64,000 nucleotides of DNA, taken from contig NW_023998432.1 in assembly GCF_014805625.2 (NCBI RefSeq), forward strand, positions 868,001 through 932,000, given 5' to 3'. The notes under the pieces are model-generated. The model did not search any database. It saw only the letters and a program-made list of their open reading frames with translations, and was not told the DNA's origin. The DNA is from Glossina fuscipes. Taxonomy: Eukaryota > Arthropoda > Insecta > Diptera > Glossinidae. A program made the position numbers and the translations under genes. This document shows, one piece after another, positions 12,201 through 25,320 of this stretch (its first letter is position 1; each line of letters opens with the position of its first letter).

Positions 12201-15069
12201 ACGACAACTCGCCGGACCGTTTTTCGCTTATCAAGTAGTAGCAGTTTTATTTGTATAAAATGTTAACATTGTGGAGCTGCCACCGTAGTGTTCTTGTTGA
12301 AACAGTGATACTCGAGCGATTCTAGAGTTCTGCTGTTTTTTTCACCGCCAATTATTTTTAATGTTCATCGGTCTCTGTCAATTAACTTCGGGTTTCACCC
12401 ACTATTCCTATATGTGAGTACCGTGGATGCAGTCGCTGGTGAACCATTAAACAGTGTACTTGTGTTCGCGCGCGGACGTTCTCGCTCCATGATTAACAAC
12501 AATTTGAACCAAATTTTTGTGTAGCGATTCCCGTCACTTTTCCGAGAGAATGTTTACACCAATAAGTGTATCTCGTTTACGCTTCATGGATCTTCACAAC
12601 GAATTCACCGAATCACTTAATATGTAAACGTACATGTTAGGCACTTGTTAAGCACTATTAAAGCATGTGTTTTTGAATAAATAATTATCTAAGCCACTAA
12701 TAATGGCCATGCACCGCTTAACAGTGATTAACACCGTTTCATCGTTGCACCCTTCAAACAATCTTTCACATGCAATTTCTTAATGTACTACGCAGCGATA
12801 TATTTTCGTATTCTCTGATATCATAAATTGTCCATGTGGGCATATGTGCCTCTGTTTCAATTTATGTATAAAAGTACATATCATTTGATAAATCTTCGAA
12901 CTGATAACCTACACGCATAATAACTTAATCTGCTATGCGCGGTTAATGTGTGAGATATTTTTAATATACTTTTTATATTTATGCATATTATGCAATACAT
13001 TATACAAAATACAAACCCGTTAATTTGAATACAAAGAATGTGTTTTAAATGATGGAGGTTACTGAGCTTTTCATAATTTCTGCTTATTTACGCTCCTGTG
13101 GTTGGTTTAATTTTCAATCGGAGTGCTATCGCGCGAAATCAATTGTTTCAAAATCACAACATTTTATAGGCAACTGGCGTTGTCTAAAGGTTGAGAAATG
13201 AAAAGGAAATAGTCATAGGGATAAGTGTATATACCAGCATGCATGTGTATATATCTGCATGCCACCATGAAACTATTAATGGGGAAATGAGTAACATAAA
13301 TTTATACAAGCAAGCATCAATACAACATTTAACTCCTGCGTTGAATATGCTCTAAATGCTGTTAAGCCAGTTAAAAGAAACAGCATTCGCTAGTGCTTGA
13401 TATTAGTTTACAGAAGTATGAATTGAATGAAATAAACCCAAAGTGTTGATCTTGTGGGGGATTAAGATAATACTTGATAATGTAATTTATTTTACATACA
13501 TTTAAATAGGCAAGAAGGAAAAACCGAGCAATTGGTAACTATATAACTATAATAAATAATGAACTACGGCTACTACTACCATCACTACTGCTACTACTAT
13601 TGCTATTACTATTGCTACTACTACAATTGCTACTACTACTGGTACTATTGTTACTACACATTTTTGTACTGCTGCTGTTACGTAGTACGGTGTAAATACG
13701 TGTTTATGCATCTCAAGTGACCATCATGTATTTAAAGAAATTCCCCAGCGAATTGACCACGTCGTTGCCTCTCAAAATATTTGCATTGTGTTAGAACAAG
13801 AAAAGAAGGTAAGGAAGACAATCGTAAATCGTTGCTTATATTTGACTGAATTATTCCAATTATATCTACAACGTCTCTTATATTTAGGCGACGATTGATA
13901 TATACAAGATCCTTGATATTGTCAGTGATTAAAGTTTATGGAGCTCGCGGACGTGGGTCGACTTTCATACGATTTTCCACTGCATTCAAAGTCTTCGTAT
14001 CACTTGTAAACCTTTGATTGTGCTATTGTTTCATTACCATAAGAGATTCTTAACATTTTCAATACATCTGCTTAAACTTTTTATACATGTCTTAAACAGA
14101 ATGTAAAGTGGATTATTTGTCTAATAAATTAATTCATTTTGAAAATTTGACGACAACAGTCTACAGCAATTACAACAGATGCTTCAATGCATATTAATGA
14201 AAATTCTGCCAACCTAAAAAAAGAACGTTTTCATTGATATTCAAAGCTCGCCAATTTTTATGTAAATGAAAGTTTCTCCTATTTTTTAATACAGGAGGAG
14301 AATATTAGCGTAAACGTTAATAAAGTTAGTTGCGAAAAAAGCATGGTATAGATTAAAGTTTCCGTAATGGAGTTTTGCTTATTATCTTTCAAACGCTCAT
14401 TATTTTTCTATTTACTTGGTTTTGCTTTTTTGGAAATAAGAACACGAAATGCTTCCAAATATTTATGGTAACACCTACATGACCCACTATGAAAGATATT
14501 CCTTTCAAGATATGAAAGATGCCTTAACTGACGTGGTAAACTTAATTTTTTAAACAGATATTCTTGGTTACTAATACAGCCTACAACTGCAATAGCAATA
14601 GGTAAACTTTTTACGCAACAAACAAAGTGAAGAAATAATTGCTAATGTTACGGCGACGACTCTTCCGCCTCTTCGTCTGCTGGCATTTTCAAAACAAAAA
14701 GAAGACAAGTTACAACCATCTTTGACCGCATTTTTAATAATTATCGCTAGACTGTTTTAAATAAGAGAAAGTTTTCAATAAATTATACAAAATTGTATAG
14801 AATATTTATGCAGCGCGCTTATAATAAGGATGCACGCAACATGTAAAAGGACTGGACATAAATCCACGTCTAACTATTTTCGGGTTTTCTAAACGACCCG
14901 TCTGCCTATTTGACATATGACCAGATATTTTCGAGTTCAACCTACTACACAAGTCCCAATTTTCGAAATATGTTAGTACTGGTCTAGATTCACTTCATGA
15001 CTTGGAGTGTTTAAAGACTCTACTCTTCGATCATTCTTTTTCTTTATCGTAGCTATTTGCTTAAATAAT
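12201..15069. other. No recognised gene; possible transposon 5' remnants and a trinucleotide repeat
   Basis: 12201-12640 has a higher GC content than its surroundings and may be the decayed N-terminal half of the Tc1-like element, but I cannot align it. 12640-15069 is AT-rich and featureless apart from the CTA/TAC repeat at 13569-13658. Confidence 0.45.
13569..13658. repeat. Interrupted (CTA)n/(TAC)n trinucleotide repeat
   Basis: About 90 bases of CTACTACTA units with interruptions (CATCACTACTG, TTGCTATTA). It is not in any open frame. Confidence 0.9.
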
Positions 15070-16020
15070 TAAAATCTTTTTAGATGCACTTATATGCTGA
15101 TGATGATGAAATTATCTCATGAGGGCCGGCAAACGATTACGATCATATTGTCCCGAAACAAAGTGAAACACTAAGCTAAGTAAGGCAACTTTAAAATGGT
15201 GGATTTTGAACAACAACTTATTGAGTAACCCCTCCATATGTTTGTCAATTCCAATACATAATATGTTGCATCGACAGCACCATTACTTCACAAAATTCTG
15301 GTAAGAATTAGTCCTAATGAGAAAACGACAGTGTGCCGACAGAGAGGATGCCACACATTTTCCCGTAGACAGTTTATACAGTTTATTCAAACTCTTAAAA
15401 TTAAACGAGGTCATATCTCTTCTAATAAGCATGACAACAGTATTTTGAATAAAAGTCAGTAAAATAAAGCGAAATTAAAACACTAACCTGACACTGGACA
15501 ATGATGTTACTGAATAGGTATCAGCAGCAAATGACCATGATGTATATTTTAATAACACTCTTTCATAGAAAAATGACGTCTGCCACGCTTTTAGAAAACA
15601 CTATTTCCATGTTTCTTGTTCTATGGTTCAATCACTCGTTAAAATTTATGTAATGTTAATAGTTTTCTATGGCGGAGAACACCTCGTTCATTGTGAAACA
15701 GTTAACAAGGTAAATTACAATACTCCTTATGCTTGAAGTGTTCAACCATAGCACAGAATAAGTAAATTGATGCCGTTTCAATAAACTACTGGAGCGCAGA
15801 GCTCTGCTACTGATACGTGCTAGTGGTGTTTACATATTTTTATGAGCGACTGTATCCCGTTCGGTCAAACCGAGGATGTTATCTCATATAAGCTCGTCCT
15901 CGAGGAATATTATCTAAATACATGCGTCTCTGGATTAATTTACCTGCAAACATTCAACTGCAATGCAATAATATAAAAATTAAAACATTATGCCAGATTT
16001 CCACAACATAAGCTAATTTC
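15070..16020 (+). pseudogene. Non-LTR reverse transcriptase relic (palm to C-terminus)
   Basis: Motif C reads HLYADDDEII (about 15086-15115), the RT active-site YADD. It is followed in shifted frames by a region with LLSNPSICLSIPIHN (near 15216-15260), which occupies the place of the usual LxLNPxK segment. The C-terminal end at 15922-16000 reads MRLWINLPANIQLQCNNIKIK, matching the R-x-W-N-x-LP-x-x-I-R...F-K pattern that ends many jockey/CR1/I-type RT domains. Stops and frameshifts break it throughout. The element is different from the CR1-like copies here, and its clade is not decided. Confidence 0.65.
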
Positions 16021-16600
16021 CTACTTACTGCAGCATTTAATTGACGAATGTGACGTTATATTAAGTATCGTGTGCTAAACACCGGCCAGAATTTTAAGCA
16101 AACCTGTACCATATTAATAAAGAGTGATCTTGTTATAACAGCCTCTTCAACTGAAACAAAAGAAAGAGTAAAGGGCCCCTAGGCGTTAATCTCTATGAAA
16201 GGACAATCGGATAATCTGAGGAATAGACAGTAGAATAATGCGCGCAACTAAGTTTCACAAATTTAACGCAACCACATTGTTGAGTATAGAAGGCAATATA
16301 TCTGGTAAAACGGCAAAATTGCATACGACTTTGGATAGTACATTGCACTTAATCTTAAATACTTTCTATCTTTGCAAAGTTGATTTGACTTCGCTTTCAT
16401 TTATTTTACTGCTTGCACGTGCGCATCGCATTTGGTTATTCGGAAAGTTATTTCGTTTTTTTCCAACAGTCCATTTAATTGCATTTTTTCACAGTCAAGG
16501 CCACATTTAAGGCGCACTGTCTTCATATATCTGTTAGAAGATATAGTAATGCCTATGTAGAAAATATGTTGTTTGACTCTACACAAAAATTTTCGTTTAG

Positions 16601-16984
16601 TGCCTTGCAAAATGTGAAAAGTCGAAAGCAGCATTTTCGGCGCACCTTACTTGTACTACTAGCGAAAAGATGAAAACGTTGTTGAAACAAGAAAAAAATT
16701 ATTGGATGCGTATGGAGGCGATGAATGGACTAAACGCTAATGCCAAAACTGATTTGGAAAATTTCGTTTCGGCGCTGTTGCATTACGTTACGGGAGGCCG
16801 GTAGGAGCTAATCAGGCAAGTTAACACATTAATTGAAGTAGAACGCCAAATGTTAAGTCGTGAGATCACTAAGAGTTTAAATCTATGGAAATCCCCTGTT
16901 CTTGATAAAGCATTTATACGTTATAAAAAAATCGACCAAAAAAACGACGTTTCTTTCGTTATCAGCCAACATTATATAAAATAA
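16601..16984 (+). pseudogene. Unrecognised coding-like segment with one in-frame stop
   Basis: One frame stays open for 127 codons apart from a TAG at 16802-16804. The first ATG is at 16670, giving 44 residues before the TAG and 59 after it. The upstream part contains a Cys/His-like AKCEKSKAAFSAHLTC segment. A related phrase occurs about 130 bases upstream (GTCAAGGCCACATTTAAGGC against GTCGAAAGCAGCATTTTCGG), which suggests a duplicated module. The residue mix (NANAKTDLENFVSALLHYV; EVERQMLSREITKSLNLWKS) looks protein-like and helical. I do not recognise the family. It may be a decayed transposon gene or a host pseudogene, and chance cannot be excluded. Confidence 0.4.
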
Positions 16985-17849
16985 AGATAATTGTGTTATG
17001 TAGCAAAGTGAACAGTAAGTAGTTTTTTTCTTACTCTCGCAAATATTCCATTTTTGGTTTCGCGACGACAACAAGTAATTGAAGAATTGAAGACTAAAAT
17101 ATTCGGCTCAACTTAAGCCGAACCTGTCCCGTATATTTCTTTTCCAAAGATTAAATACTTAAGATAATGTAACTATGAAATTTAATATAACGCTAAACTA
17201 GAAAAAAATCCATTTACACTCTTTTACGCACATCGCACCTTAGCGTCAATTTCGAATTTTCAGTTGAATTTAAATTACCAATTAAGTACGATTTGATATC
17301 GGCGGTACAACGCAATACTGTATATATACTACCTGGGTCAATGATCAGCAATGATTATTAAGATTTTATTAAGGTTAACGAACAAAGCCAACCTGTTGGT
17401 TTGCTTGACAAAGAGCATGACAAATTTTGCATAAGTAAACTCTTTCGCATACACAGAATTAATAATGAACAGAAAGAAACTTTCCTGTCCGGTGATGTAT
17501 CAATATTCGCAAACGCATTTTCTTATTTTTCTTGTTCTTCTTCTCTCTTTACACTATAATTGCAATGACCTTATTATCAACGTTTTTCTGCATTTAAGAG
17601 TAAGTTCGTTGCTGGTCATGTCTGCAAATATGCATAACCTTGACAGGCAACTTGTTTGCCCTGAGTAATGTTAACTTATGTTTGCTTGGCTCGACAAAAT
17701 TAGTTACTTTACAGCCGGTGATGTTTTTTTCTCCCACGATGAACGCAGTCATCACTTTTCATTTTATTTCGAATTTTCTGAAATAAGTTAATGAGTTTTT
17801 ATTATTATTGTTACAAGTGCGTTTGTGTGGGTGCGCGCCCGTGTTATAT
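16985..17849. other. AT-rich sequence, no recognised feature
   Basis: Nothing supportable; only short chance frames. Confidence 0.5.
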
Positions 17850-18420
17850 GAAGGCTGATTCAAAAAGTAGACCTATATGATTCTAATTTATTCGCAACGT
17901 TGAATTAATCTCCATTATTCAACAGGGACATTATTCTCTTATGAAGGGTTGAAGGGTTACATTTTGCCAAGAACGTTCATATGAAAAAAGTTTCAAATTG
18001 TGCTTCCATTCGATGCAAATTTTTCACCTTTTTGTGGTATACTATCTTTCACTGACTTCTGTTAGCAATAACATTATTAAAATATCAGCTTATATAGGCA
18101 GTGATCAAAAAAGTTGACCGTTTCAATTCAATTTCGATAAAAAAGTTCAGCGCACAAAATTCAACGACAATACTTGAAATATTCAACTTATACGCAAGAC
18201 ATAAATACGTGGGCGGACATCACACAGACAGCACAGATGCATAGATATACATAAATTGACTCAAAAAATGGTTCTGAATCAATTGTTATAATAACAGGCC
18301 TAGCCACCTTTCAATTTTGAACCTAAATACCAAAACAATGTCTGGCCCATACTCATTATATTTTATGTTTCGATATATACACCTTCGTTGGATATGCAAT
18401 ATTCCGATGATTCTCTTAGG
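17850..18420 (-). repeat. INE-1/DINE-1-like repeat, heavily decayed
   Basis: It contains the family phrase around GGCTGATTCAAAAAGTAGACCTATATGA and, near 18210-18300, GTGGGCGGACATCACACAGACAG...TTGACTCAAAAAATGGTTCTGAATC. That order parallels the copy at 38745-39310 (GGACAAATATCGGACAGACGG...GGCTTTGAATCGATCGG). Ends are not clear. Confidence 0.45.
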
Positions 18421-20219
18421 TGACTGACAGCCACACTGTAGCATGATTCGCTATAAAAACGCATACAACAATTTGCCTTAATATATGCTAACAACGAATG
18501 GAAATTGCAAAAATGACAAGTTAGTCGATTAAAGCACCATTACACTTCCAACCTAAGACTATGGGTAAATAGATAGGTGAGCAGACATAACGCCAATTAT
18601 TTAATCGGTTTAACATCTTATACTTAAAAAAATCTCGTTATTTAACAATATTTTTTAGTGATTGACATAACCCGATGGCATTGAATTAAGAGCAAAAAAT
18701 TATGAATTCTAGTGTTATATTTGAATTTTTATTATCCTAAATAAACTTCTAGCTACATATATAAATCAATTCAAAATCGTTTGCGGTCCAAATGTTTTGA
18801 TAAATATTCTTTGATATCTGAGTTGGAATGCTCGACGTCTCAAACACAATAATATATGGTATAGTCCTTTGCTTTCGTGACGATTGTGAGAAACTTATAA
18901 ATCGAAATTTTAGTGTATTAGTCATTTAATTTTAATTAAAATGAAATTTTCATGGTATTTATATGCTCTAAAAGCAGCATTAAATAAAGTCATTAAAATG
19001 TAATTTATACAAAATTTAATCTACGTTCACATATATACATATATATACTTATATATACTTTATTGATAATAACTCTGTTATGGGATATGCTCAGCAAGCA
19101 TTAAATTTAACATAAAATTAAGATAAAAAGCAAAAAAAGAAGACAAAAAAATAAATAAATAAAAGAAAAACGAAAACTTAATGTCAAACATTAAAAATAA
19201 TTTTAATGCTTTGACGGATGATGATAATGATGTTGATGAAGGGCAACACCAATGACAGCCACCGCCGATGCGTAGTTAAAAAAATAAAAACCAACAAAAA
19301 CGATACCCCCACCTACCAGTGCATGGAACACTTAATGATAGCAAGACCATATAGTATAAAAACGTGTTCTTTTTCTTTTACTGAAAAAATGTAATTCACA
19401 AAATAAAAAATATTCGACAGAATTCACATCTTAAAACGAATCTTGCACATGCGCTACATATTTTTCCAAGTTTAATTCGCTTTACTTGACTTATCTGACT
19501 GGTGCTAAATAAAACATTGCCTAGGAGTTACACATAAATAGATTAATATCCTCGTGATGTTTGTGCAAACCTAGAGGATCTATAGGAAGAGAGCGCTCAG
19601 CTAACTACAATATATATATATATATATATATGTACAGAGAGTGTGGCAAAAGATCTCTCGTCACAAGCTTATGTTTTAAAGAATGAATGAACAGTCAAAT
19701 TTTTTATCACTTTCTCATATAAAATTCTTGTCTTAAAACTAAGTTCTTAAACTTCGTAAAAAAATTTATGGTGCTCAGTTTTCTTTTCATAACGTGTCCT
19801 ATAGCGATTGGATATCGCTTGATACATAACTTTCCCTTCAAAATCTTATAGGGAATTTTAATTTGTGATGTGATATGTTTGGACATTTGTAGAAGAAATA
19901 TATAAATTATTAAGTTAGCCCTTAAAGGTGGGCGTCCACTTCATGGGAGAGGCATATTAATCCGAGAATAATTTTTTGCGTTTCGGTAAATATATATAGT
20001 GGTAATCGATAAATATATATAGTAGTAATATACCCGCCTAATGGCTTCGTTGCTTATCGAAACAATTAACTCTTGCGATCATGAGGTCTTTAAGCCTAAA
20101 TGAGAATTTCAGTTCAGCAATCTAATCCTCCACGATTAAATAGTCAACGAACACGAATAGATGTTAGAACATAACTCCAAATGTTACAAGACAAATGGAA
20201 ATTTGTCTTTAGGAATAAA
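18421..20219. other. AT-rich sequence with microsatellites
   Basis: No gene supported. It holds an A-rich tract at 19120-19180, an (AT)n run at 19610-19631, and a short direct repeat near 19986-20030 built on TAAATATATATAGT. Confidence 0.5.
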
Positions 20220-20470
20220 GTACCTGCACAGATTCGCACATAACATCTTTCCGTTGTGCCCGAGCTGCGCCGAGGTAGAGGAAGATACTCCATACGCATG
20301 CACCATACCGCTGCATGAGATTCGAACAAGAGTGGCCTCAAAAGGGGTGGGACAATATTAGTAATAATAAGATTAGTAGTTGGGAAATGTGGAGCGCCAT
20401 AGAGGTTTTTTGTCACAAAGGTACTCGGTCGAAAAGCAGCAGGTAGAGGGAAGAGACAGGGGAAACCAAT
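20220..20470 (+). pseudogene. R1/jockey-type ORF2 C-terminal relic
   Basis: The plus-strand translation HNIFPLCPSCAEVEEDTPYAC resembles the cysteine cluster (C-P-x-C...E-D-x-x-H/Y-x-x-x-x-C-P) at the C-terminus of R1- and jockey-type ORF2 proteins. It is followed after a short decayed stretch by NWEMWSAIEVFCHK, matching the terminal W-x-x-V/I pattern of the same family. The final histidine of the cluster is replaced, and stops separate the two parts. Only this tail remains; no RT motif is seen upstream. Confidence 0.5.
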
Positions 20471-22332
20471 AATGGAATTCATTAAGGGTGCAGGAGAAGA
20501 AGCGAAATAATAGCAACGAGCCTCCGCGAAATTTGTGTATATGAGGAGTAGTTTTAGTACGTAGTCGCCATGGATGGCGAATCATACATCCTCCTGTTAG
20601 AGTTAGTAGTATCTTTAGAAGATTTCATAGTACAGCTCGCGCAGTGAAAAAAGACTTAAAAGCTAAGACTTAGTATCAAACATCGTAACCTAACCCGAAA
20701 ATTATATGCACAGGTTCCGTTATTAAGCTCACCTAAGCCGAATTTTATTGCAAATTGCAACCAAAATAACTGTATTAACATACTCTCAGCTTCTTTCGCA
20801 TGGGTATAAATAAACAGATAACAAAAATGAAACATTCGAAAGGCATACATAAAACAGCTAACGCAGTGCTTCATTATACAAATAATGCTCTTCTAAAACG
20901 AAGGATATCCACGTAAATATTCACATTAGATAACTTCGGAAAAAAATCATTTTCATTTTTCATTTCAACTTCGTATCACTTAAACTAAAAGCAAAATTGC
21001 TTAATTTAGCACCACCGTAATGTAGATCAACATACAGGGAAGGTTAACTCGCATCGCGTATTGCTCTATGCATGTGTTTACATATATATATATACAAGTG
21101 TATGTGTATATATATGTATGCGTTGGATTTTCCATTCTATGTGGCATTTATTTAATTTTAATTACACTCTACCAACATAAGAAATGCACACGTTGCACTA
21201 TATTCTGGACTATATAGTTATATACCTCTACATATTTATGTTCATCTGTGTAAATACACACGTAGTTGTACGTTCTGCATTTATATATATACACATATGT
21301 GTATGCGTAAAGGTTTGTGCATATTTATTCTAATAATATAAAGTAAAGCAAAGATCGTATTGACTTTCATAAGATTTTAAAAAAAATATATACACAAAAC
21401 TCTACGTATGACTTTCCATTCATCTGTGGGTAAAAGAGCAAAAAAAACAAAAATACATTAAAAAGGACCCTATTTTTTTATATGAAGAAGCATCTAAATT
21501 TTAATTCAAACAAATTTTTCGTTTTTCATATTTCTACATATAAATATATAAAATATATTTTAAAGTGATTGGAGTAATGCCTTAAATATTCTATATCTCG
21601 CGCCAAAATGAGTTCAATATAAGAGAATAGAAAAAAATTAATTTGTATTAAAAACGGAATCTCCAAAAACTAAAGCCCATTTTTGAGATATTGGAACAAA
21701 TTTTGTATACCTAATTTCAGGTTTTTGCCGAATGGAATTTTCCCATGAAATCAATGAGACTCGGACCATGTCTATTTAAATCTTTAAGGTATCTATTTAA
21801 ATCTTCAGACAAAGTGTTATATAATTATATGGAAAATCTTAAGATGTCCTCAATATATTAATGTGTGGGCGAATCGGGTTTTTCCCGTTGTAGCACTAAT
21901 TTGTCAATATATTTAAGCAAAAATGACTCTGCAAAAAGGAAGATTTTCGACCTTTTAATTTATTAGTTTTGGAAATTTATTTTAAAAAATTTTTCTATCT
22001 ATCTTATATTTTAATTTTTATTCTGTTGCAATTTTCATTCCATCGCCCAAACTCTTTTATACTATATATATATATATATAGCAACGACTGCTCATCATCC
22101 ACATGGATTTAACAGCACTGTCAGAAAAAGTTATGATAATAGAAAAACATGTCTAGTGTTAAGAACACAGCTCAAAACTTTAAACGCTTTTCCGAAATCT
22201 TCGTTCTTAACAAACACATTGCAATACAATGTTAATAAGTTTGTTCAAAGCCGTCAAACAAGTTGTATAGTGCGGGCACCGCGGAAAATCTCCTTAAAAT
22301 TGAAACTTGGAATTGTAAATGAGGTTTTTTTT
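20471..22332. other. AT-rich sequence, no gene
   Basis: 20471-20640 could be 3' UTR of the relic at 20220. A direct repeat (TCTATTTAAATCTT, twice) lies at 21771-21811. An (AT)n run is at 22063-22080. Confidence 0.45.
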
Positions 22333-23122
22333 TATACCCATCATCGAAGGATGAGCGTTATATTCATTTTGTCAAAACGTTTGCAACGCCCAGAAGGAAG
22401 GATCAGAGACCCTACAAAGTATATATTCTTCATGAGCATCATATTCTAAATCGATTTAATCATGTCCGTTTGTCCACCCGTGTAATGCCTGTTGTAAACA
22501 TTCTCCTGACCACAAAAATGAAGCTATCGACTTCAAATTTGGCAGAAACATTTGAAAGTTCTTTCGCGCAGGTTGGCATTGAAAATGGGCTAAATTGGGC
22601 GAAGGACAAGCTCACAGCACCACGAAAACTGAGAACACCTCTGTTTTTCAAAGGGAACGAAAAATTGGTTTTTTGCTCATTACCTATAAACTATAGCAAA
22701 TAAATATCCAAAAATTTAAACGCATATCCTACGGGCGACACTGTAGCATTTGTGTATAAAGATGGAAAAAATTGACCACGCCAACCCAATATTCTAGTGT
22801 ACCAATCTTGAATTGTCTTTTCAATACCTTTATAGCGCGCAGAAACTAGCTTCAAAAAGCGTATATAAATAAATCCTAGGCCAGTTTCAAGTTTGGAATG
22901 CACCAAAATATATTCGCGCAACTTTGTAAGATTTGCGGTAAACATTCTGCCGTTAGCGAAAATAAAGATATCGCCTACAAATTTCACGCCTATAACGCCC
23001 GCGCGCTACTCCATGTTATAGAGCATGAGAATTTTGTTCTTTTACTTCTTTTGCCATTTTTTGGGCTAAATGGCGATGGGTATAAAAGATTCGGTCCCGA
23101 CCGAATTTAATTTACATACTTG
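22333..23122 (+). repeat. INE-1/DINE-1-like Helentron-derived repeat, full-length copy
   Basis: A 790-base non-autonomous rolling-circle-type element. The 5' end is TATACCCATCATCG, preceded by a T run. The following block (ATTTTGTCAAAACGTTTGC, AGAGACCCTACAAAG, TATATTCTTCATGAGCATC, CATGTCCGTTTGTCC) matches the start of Drosophila INE-1/DINE-1 as I know it. Near the 3' end is an inverted copy of the start (GGCGATGGGTATAAAA), then a perfect palindrome ATTCGGTCCCGACCGAAT at 23089-23106, then TTAATTTACATACTTG and a T run. Subterminal inverted repeats, a 3' hairpin and T-rich flanks are established features of Helentron-associated elements (HINEs). An 85-codon frame within it (minus strand) is discussed under findings. 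Confidence 0.85.
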
Positions 23123-23634
23123 TTTTTATTAATCTTCTTTTCATTATAGCGAAGACATGATGATATTTTTTAGAGATGGAAATATCTTACGTCCAATATA
23201 ACGCTTGCAACGAGAAAAAAAAGCATCTTTGGTTAATAAAAATCAAACTGAAATCCGTGAAAACTTTACTTTGAAAGTTTCTTCTTTCTGTATTTAAGTG
23301 GAACGTTGTCAATGTTTACCTCTATGTAAACAAACACTTCTCCATTAAAAATTAAATGAAAATTAAATAATTAAATAAAAATTAAAAGTAGTACATGACC
23401 GACTTCGCAAGTATTTTTAGTAAACCGAGTTCCATAATAATATTTATCAATCCAAATATCTGTTACGAACGGAAATAATTATTTATCTATAATTAACTAT
23501 AGTTAATAGTTAACGTTTTGTTAACTATGTCATGTACTTAAGCAGCAGTATGCCGTGCTTGTAATTACTTAACTGATGGACGGATGTATCTCCAATGATC
23601 AAGTTCCTCTATTTGATTGTTTTTAATATATAAT

Positions 23635-23820
23635 TATCCGCCTGAGTAGCCGAAAGCGAGGAATCTCGACTAGCAAGTCAATGGTCGTGGGTTCGAGTTT
23701 CAAGTGCGGTAAAGTTTTTAATAAAATGCGATAGCCTTAGATACTAGTGCTTTTAAGAGTTTAGTCTTAGAATTTATTTCTCTGGCGAAATTAATAATAA
23801 TAATAATAATAATAATATAT
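23635..23820 (+). mobile_element. tRNA-derived SINE with (AAT)n tail
   Basis: A pol III-type head with a box A-like TAGCCGAAAGCGAGG (23647-23661) and a box B-like GGTTCGAGTTT (23690-23700), about 30 bases apart as in tRNA genes. A tRNA-unrelated body follows, ending TCTCTGGCGAAATTAATAATAA, and then an (AAT)n tail of about 30 bases. The body is shared with the minus-strand fragment at 4980-5062, so this is a repeated element and not a single tRNA gene. The tRNA of origin is not decided. SINEs are copied by a partner LINE's reverse transcriptase; no matching partner with an AAT tail is visible here. Confidence 0.75.
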
Positions 23821-25289
23821 AATTAGAATATAATAAATAATATAATAATAAAGAGCTAATAAATAATATAATTATTATGGGTGATTGATTATTTTTCTAT
23901 AATCAGCTCGATTTGACAAGTAACAATTTGAGGGAATTTTTTAGTTTAAGGGACAACATTTAATCTGATCCCAATTAACGAAAATTTCTGTTATCTTTTA
24001 ACAGTGATAAAGCTTCTTCATATCTATTCAATTTACGAATAACTCTTTCTTTACTGTGTTGCATATCTCAGCTGGTTCGGTTTAAGCCCTTATCTCTAGT
24101 ATTACGATTTCCATATTTAAGCGAATATTTTCTCTCTATAATCCCTTCTATTTTATGCGATTTTAAAAAAACTGTTTTTATGTAGACATTGCCCTAATCG
24201 CGATTCTTTCAATTAGCTGTCATTTTAATTTGACGAAAAGAATATAAGAACGAACACATTTTCTATGGAAAGATAAATAAATGGTATGGAAAATTATATA
24301 AATATATTCGGTTTCATCGGCCATGTGAAAGCTATTGCTCTATAGATTATAAATTTAATCGAAAGATTAATAAAAAATCATTATCTTAATATATTGAGTA
24401 TGATAATATTTATTCCGTACGGTTTTCCCATCTTTTAATTAAGAGTAAATGTACACATAAATAAGATAACGCACTCCCCATCCAAATAGGAGCACATAAA
24501 ATTTCTTATTGCTCCTCCTAGCTCTCATATACCGAATATATAAAAACAAAGAAACATTTCCCTCTACAGGAATAAATTGGAAGCAAAAAGAAAAATCTTA
24601 TTGCCGAATTAAATCCTATGTCTCACTCTTAGCTTTAGATGTACATTGAATGTGTGTATTTGATCTTCGTAACCTTTTGAATATTTTTTTTTTTTTTTTT
24701 TTGTACACTGCCATTATTATGTTTTGTATGGTTTCGTGAATAGAAAAACGGGAAAAAAATGTTTATCTTAACACCCGTAGAATTTCCGCTTAAAAATTTT
24801 TGCACACCGTGCATAAAATTTTGTGGTCTTTAACATGACATCCATAATTGCTTTTGTACAAACGAGCAAACGCACTCTTTGCGCTTAAAACAATATTCTC
24901 ACGCATGACAGGAACGTAAGGGAAGCAAACAGGCTACGCTTACTTAAACATTAACCAGCCGTATACATTCTGATTATATGCCTGTTTTAGTTGTTCACCA
25001 TTACCATTAACAGCATCAGCGTCGGCATCAACATCGGTAGGGTTTTTATTTTCGTCTTCCTTGTCTTTTATTTTTTTGGTAAAATCTATGTTAAAATTTC
25101 ATGTTATGCGCAAATGTTTTGCTCGCTAAATATGAATATAATTTGACTATAACTTTAAAATAATTTTTAAAAAAAATTATGTCAATGATAATAAGTTCAG
25201 TTTTAAAGCAAAATCTCTCAAGCAACGTAAATTGCAATAACATTTGCTAAAACTCTGTTTCATATTACAGAAGATTACTTATTTTATGT

Positions 25290-25320
<31 letters not shown>

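Noticed and set aside
22691..22987. 98-codon minus-strand frame, shared with 29813-30067
   Set aside because: It lies in an INE-1-like repeat; differences between copies are mostly amino-acid changing and a third copy is broken, so it is not treated as a gene.
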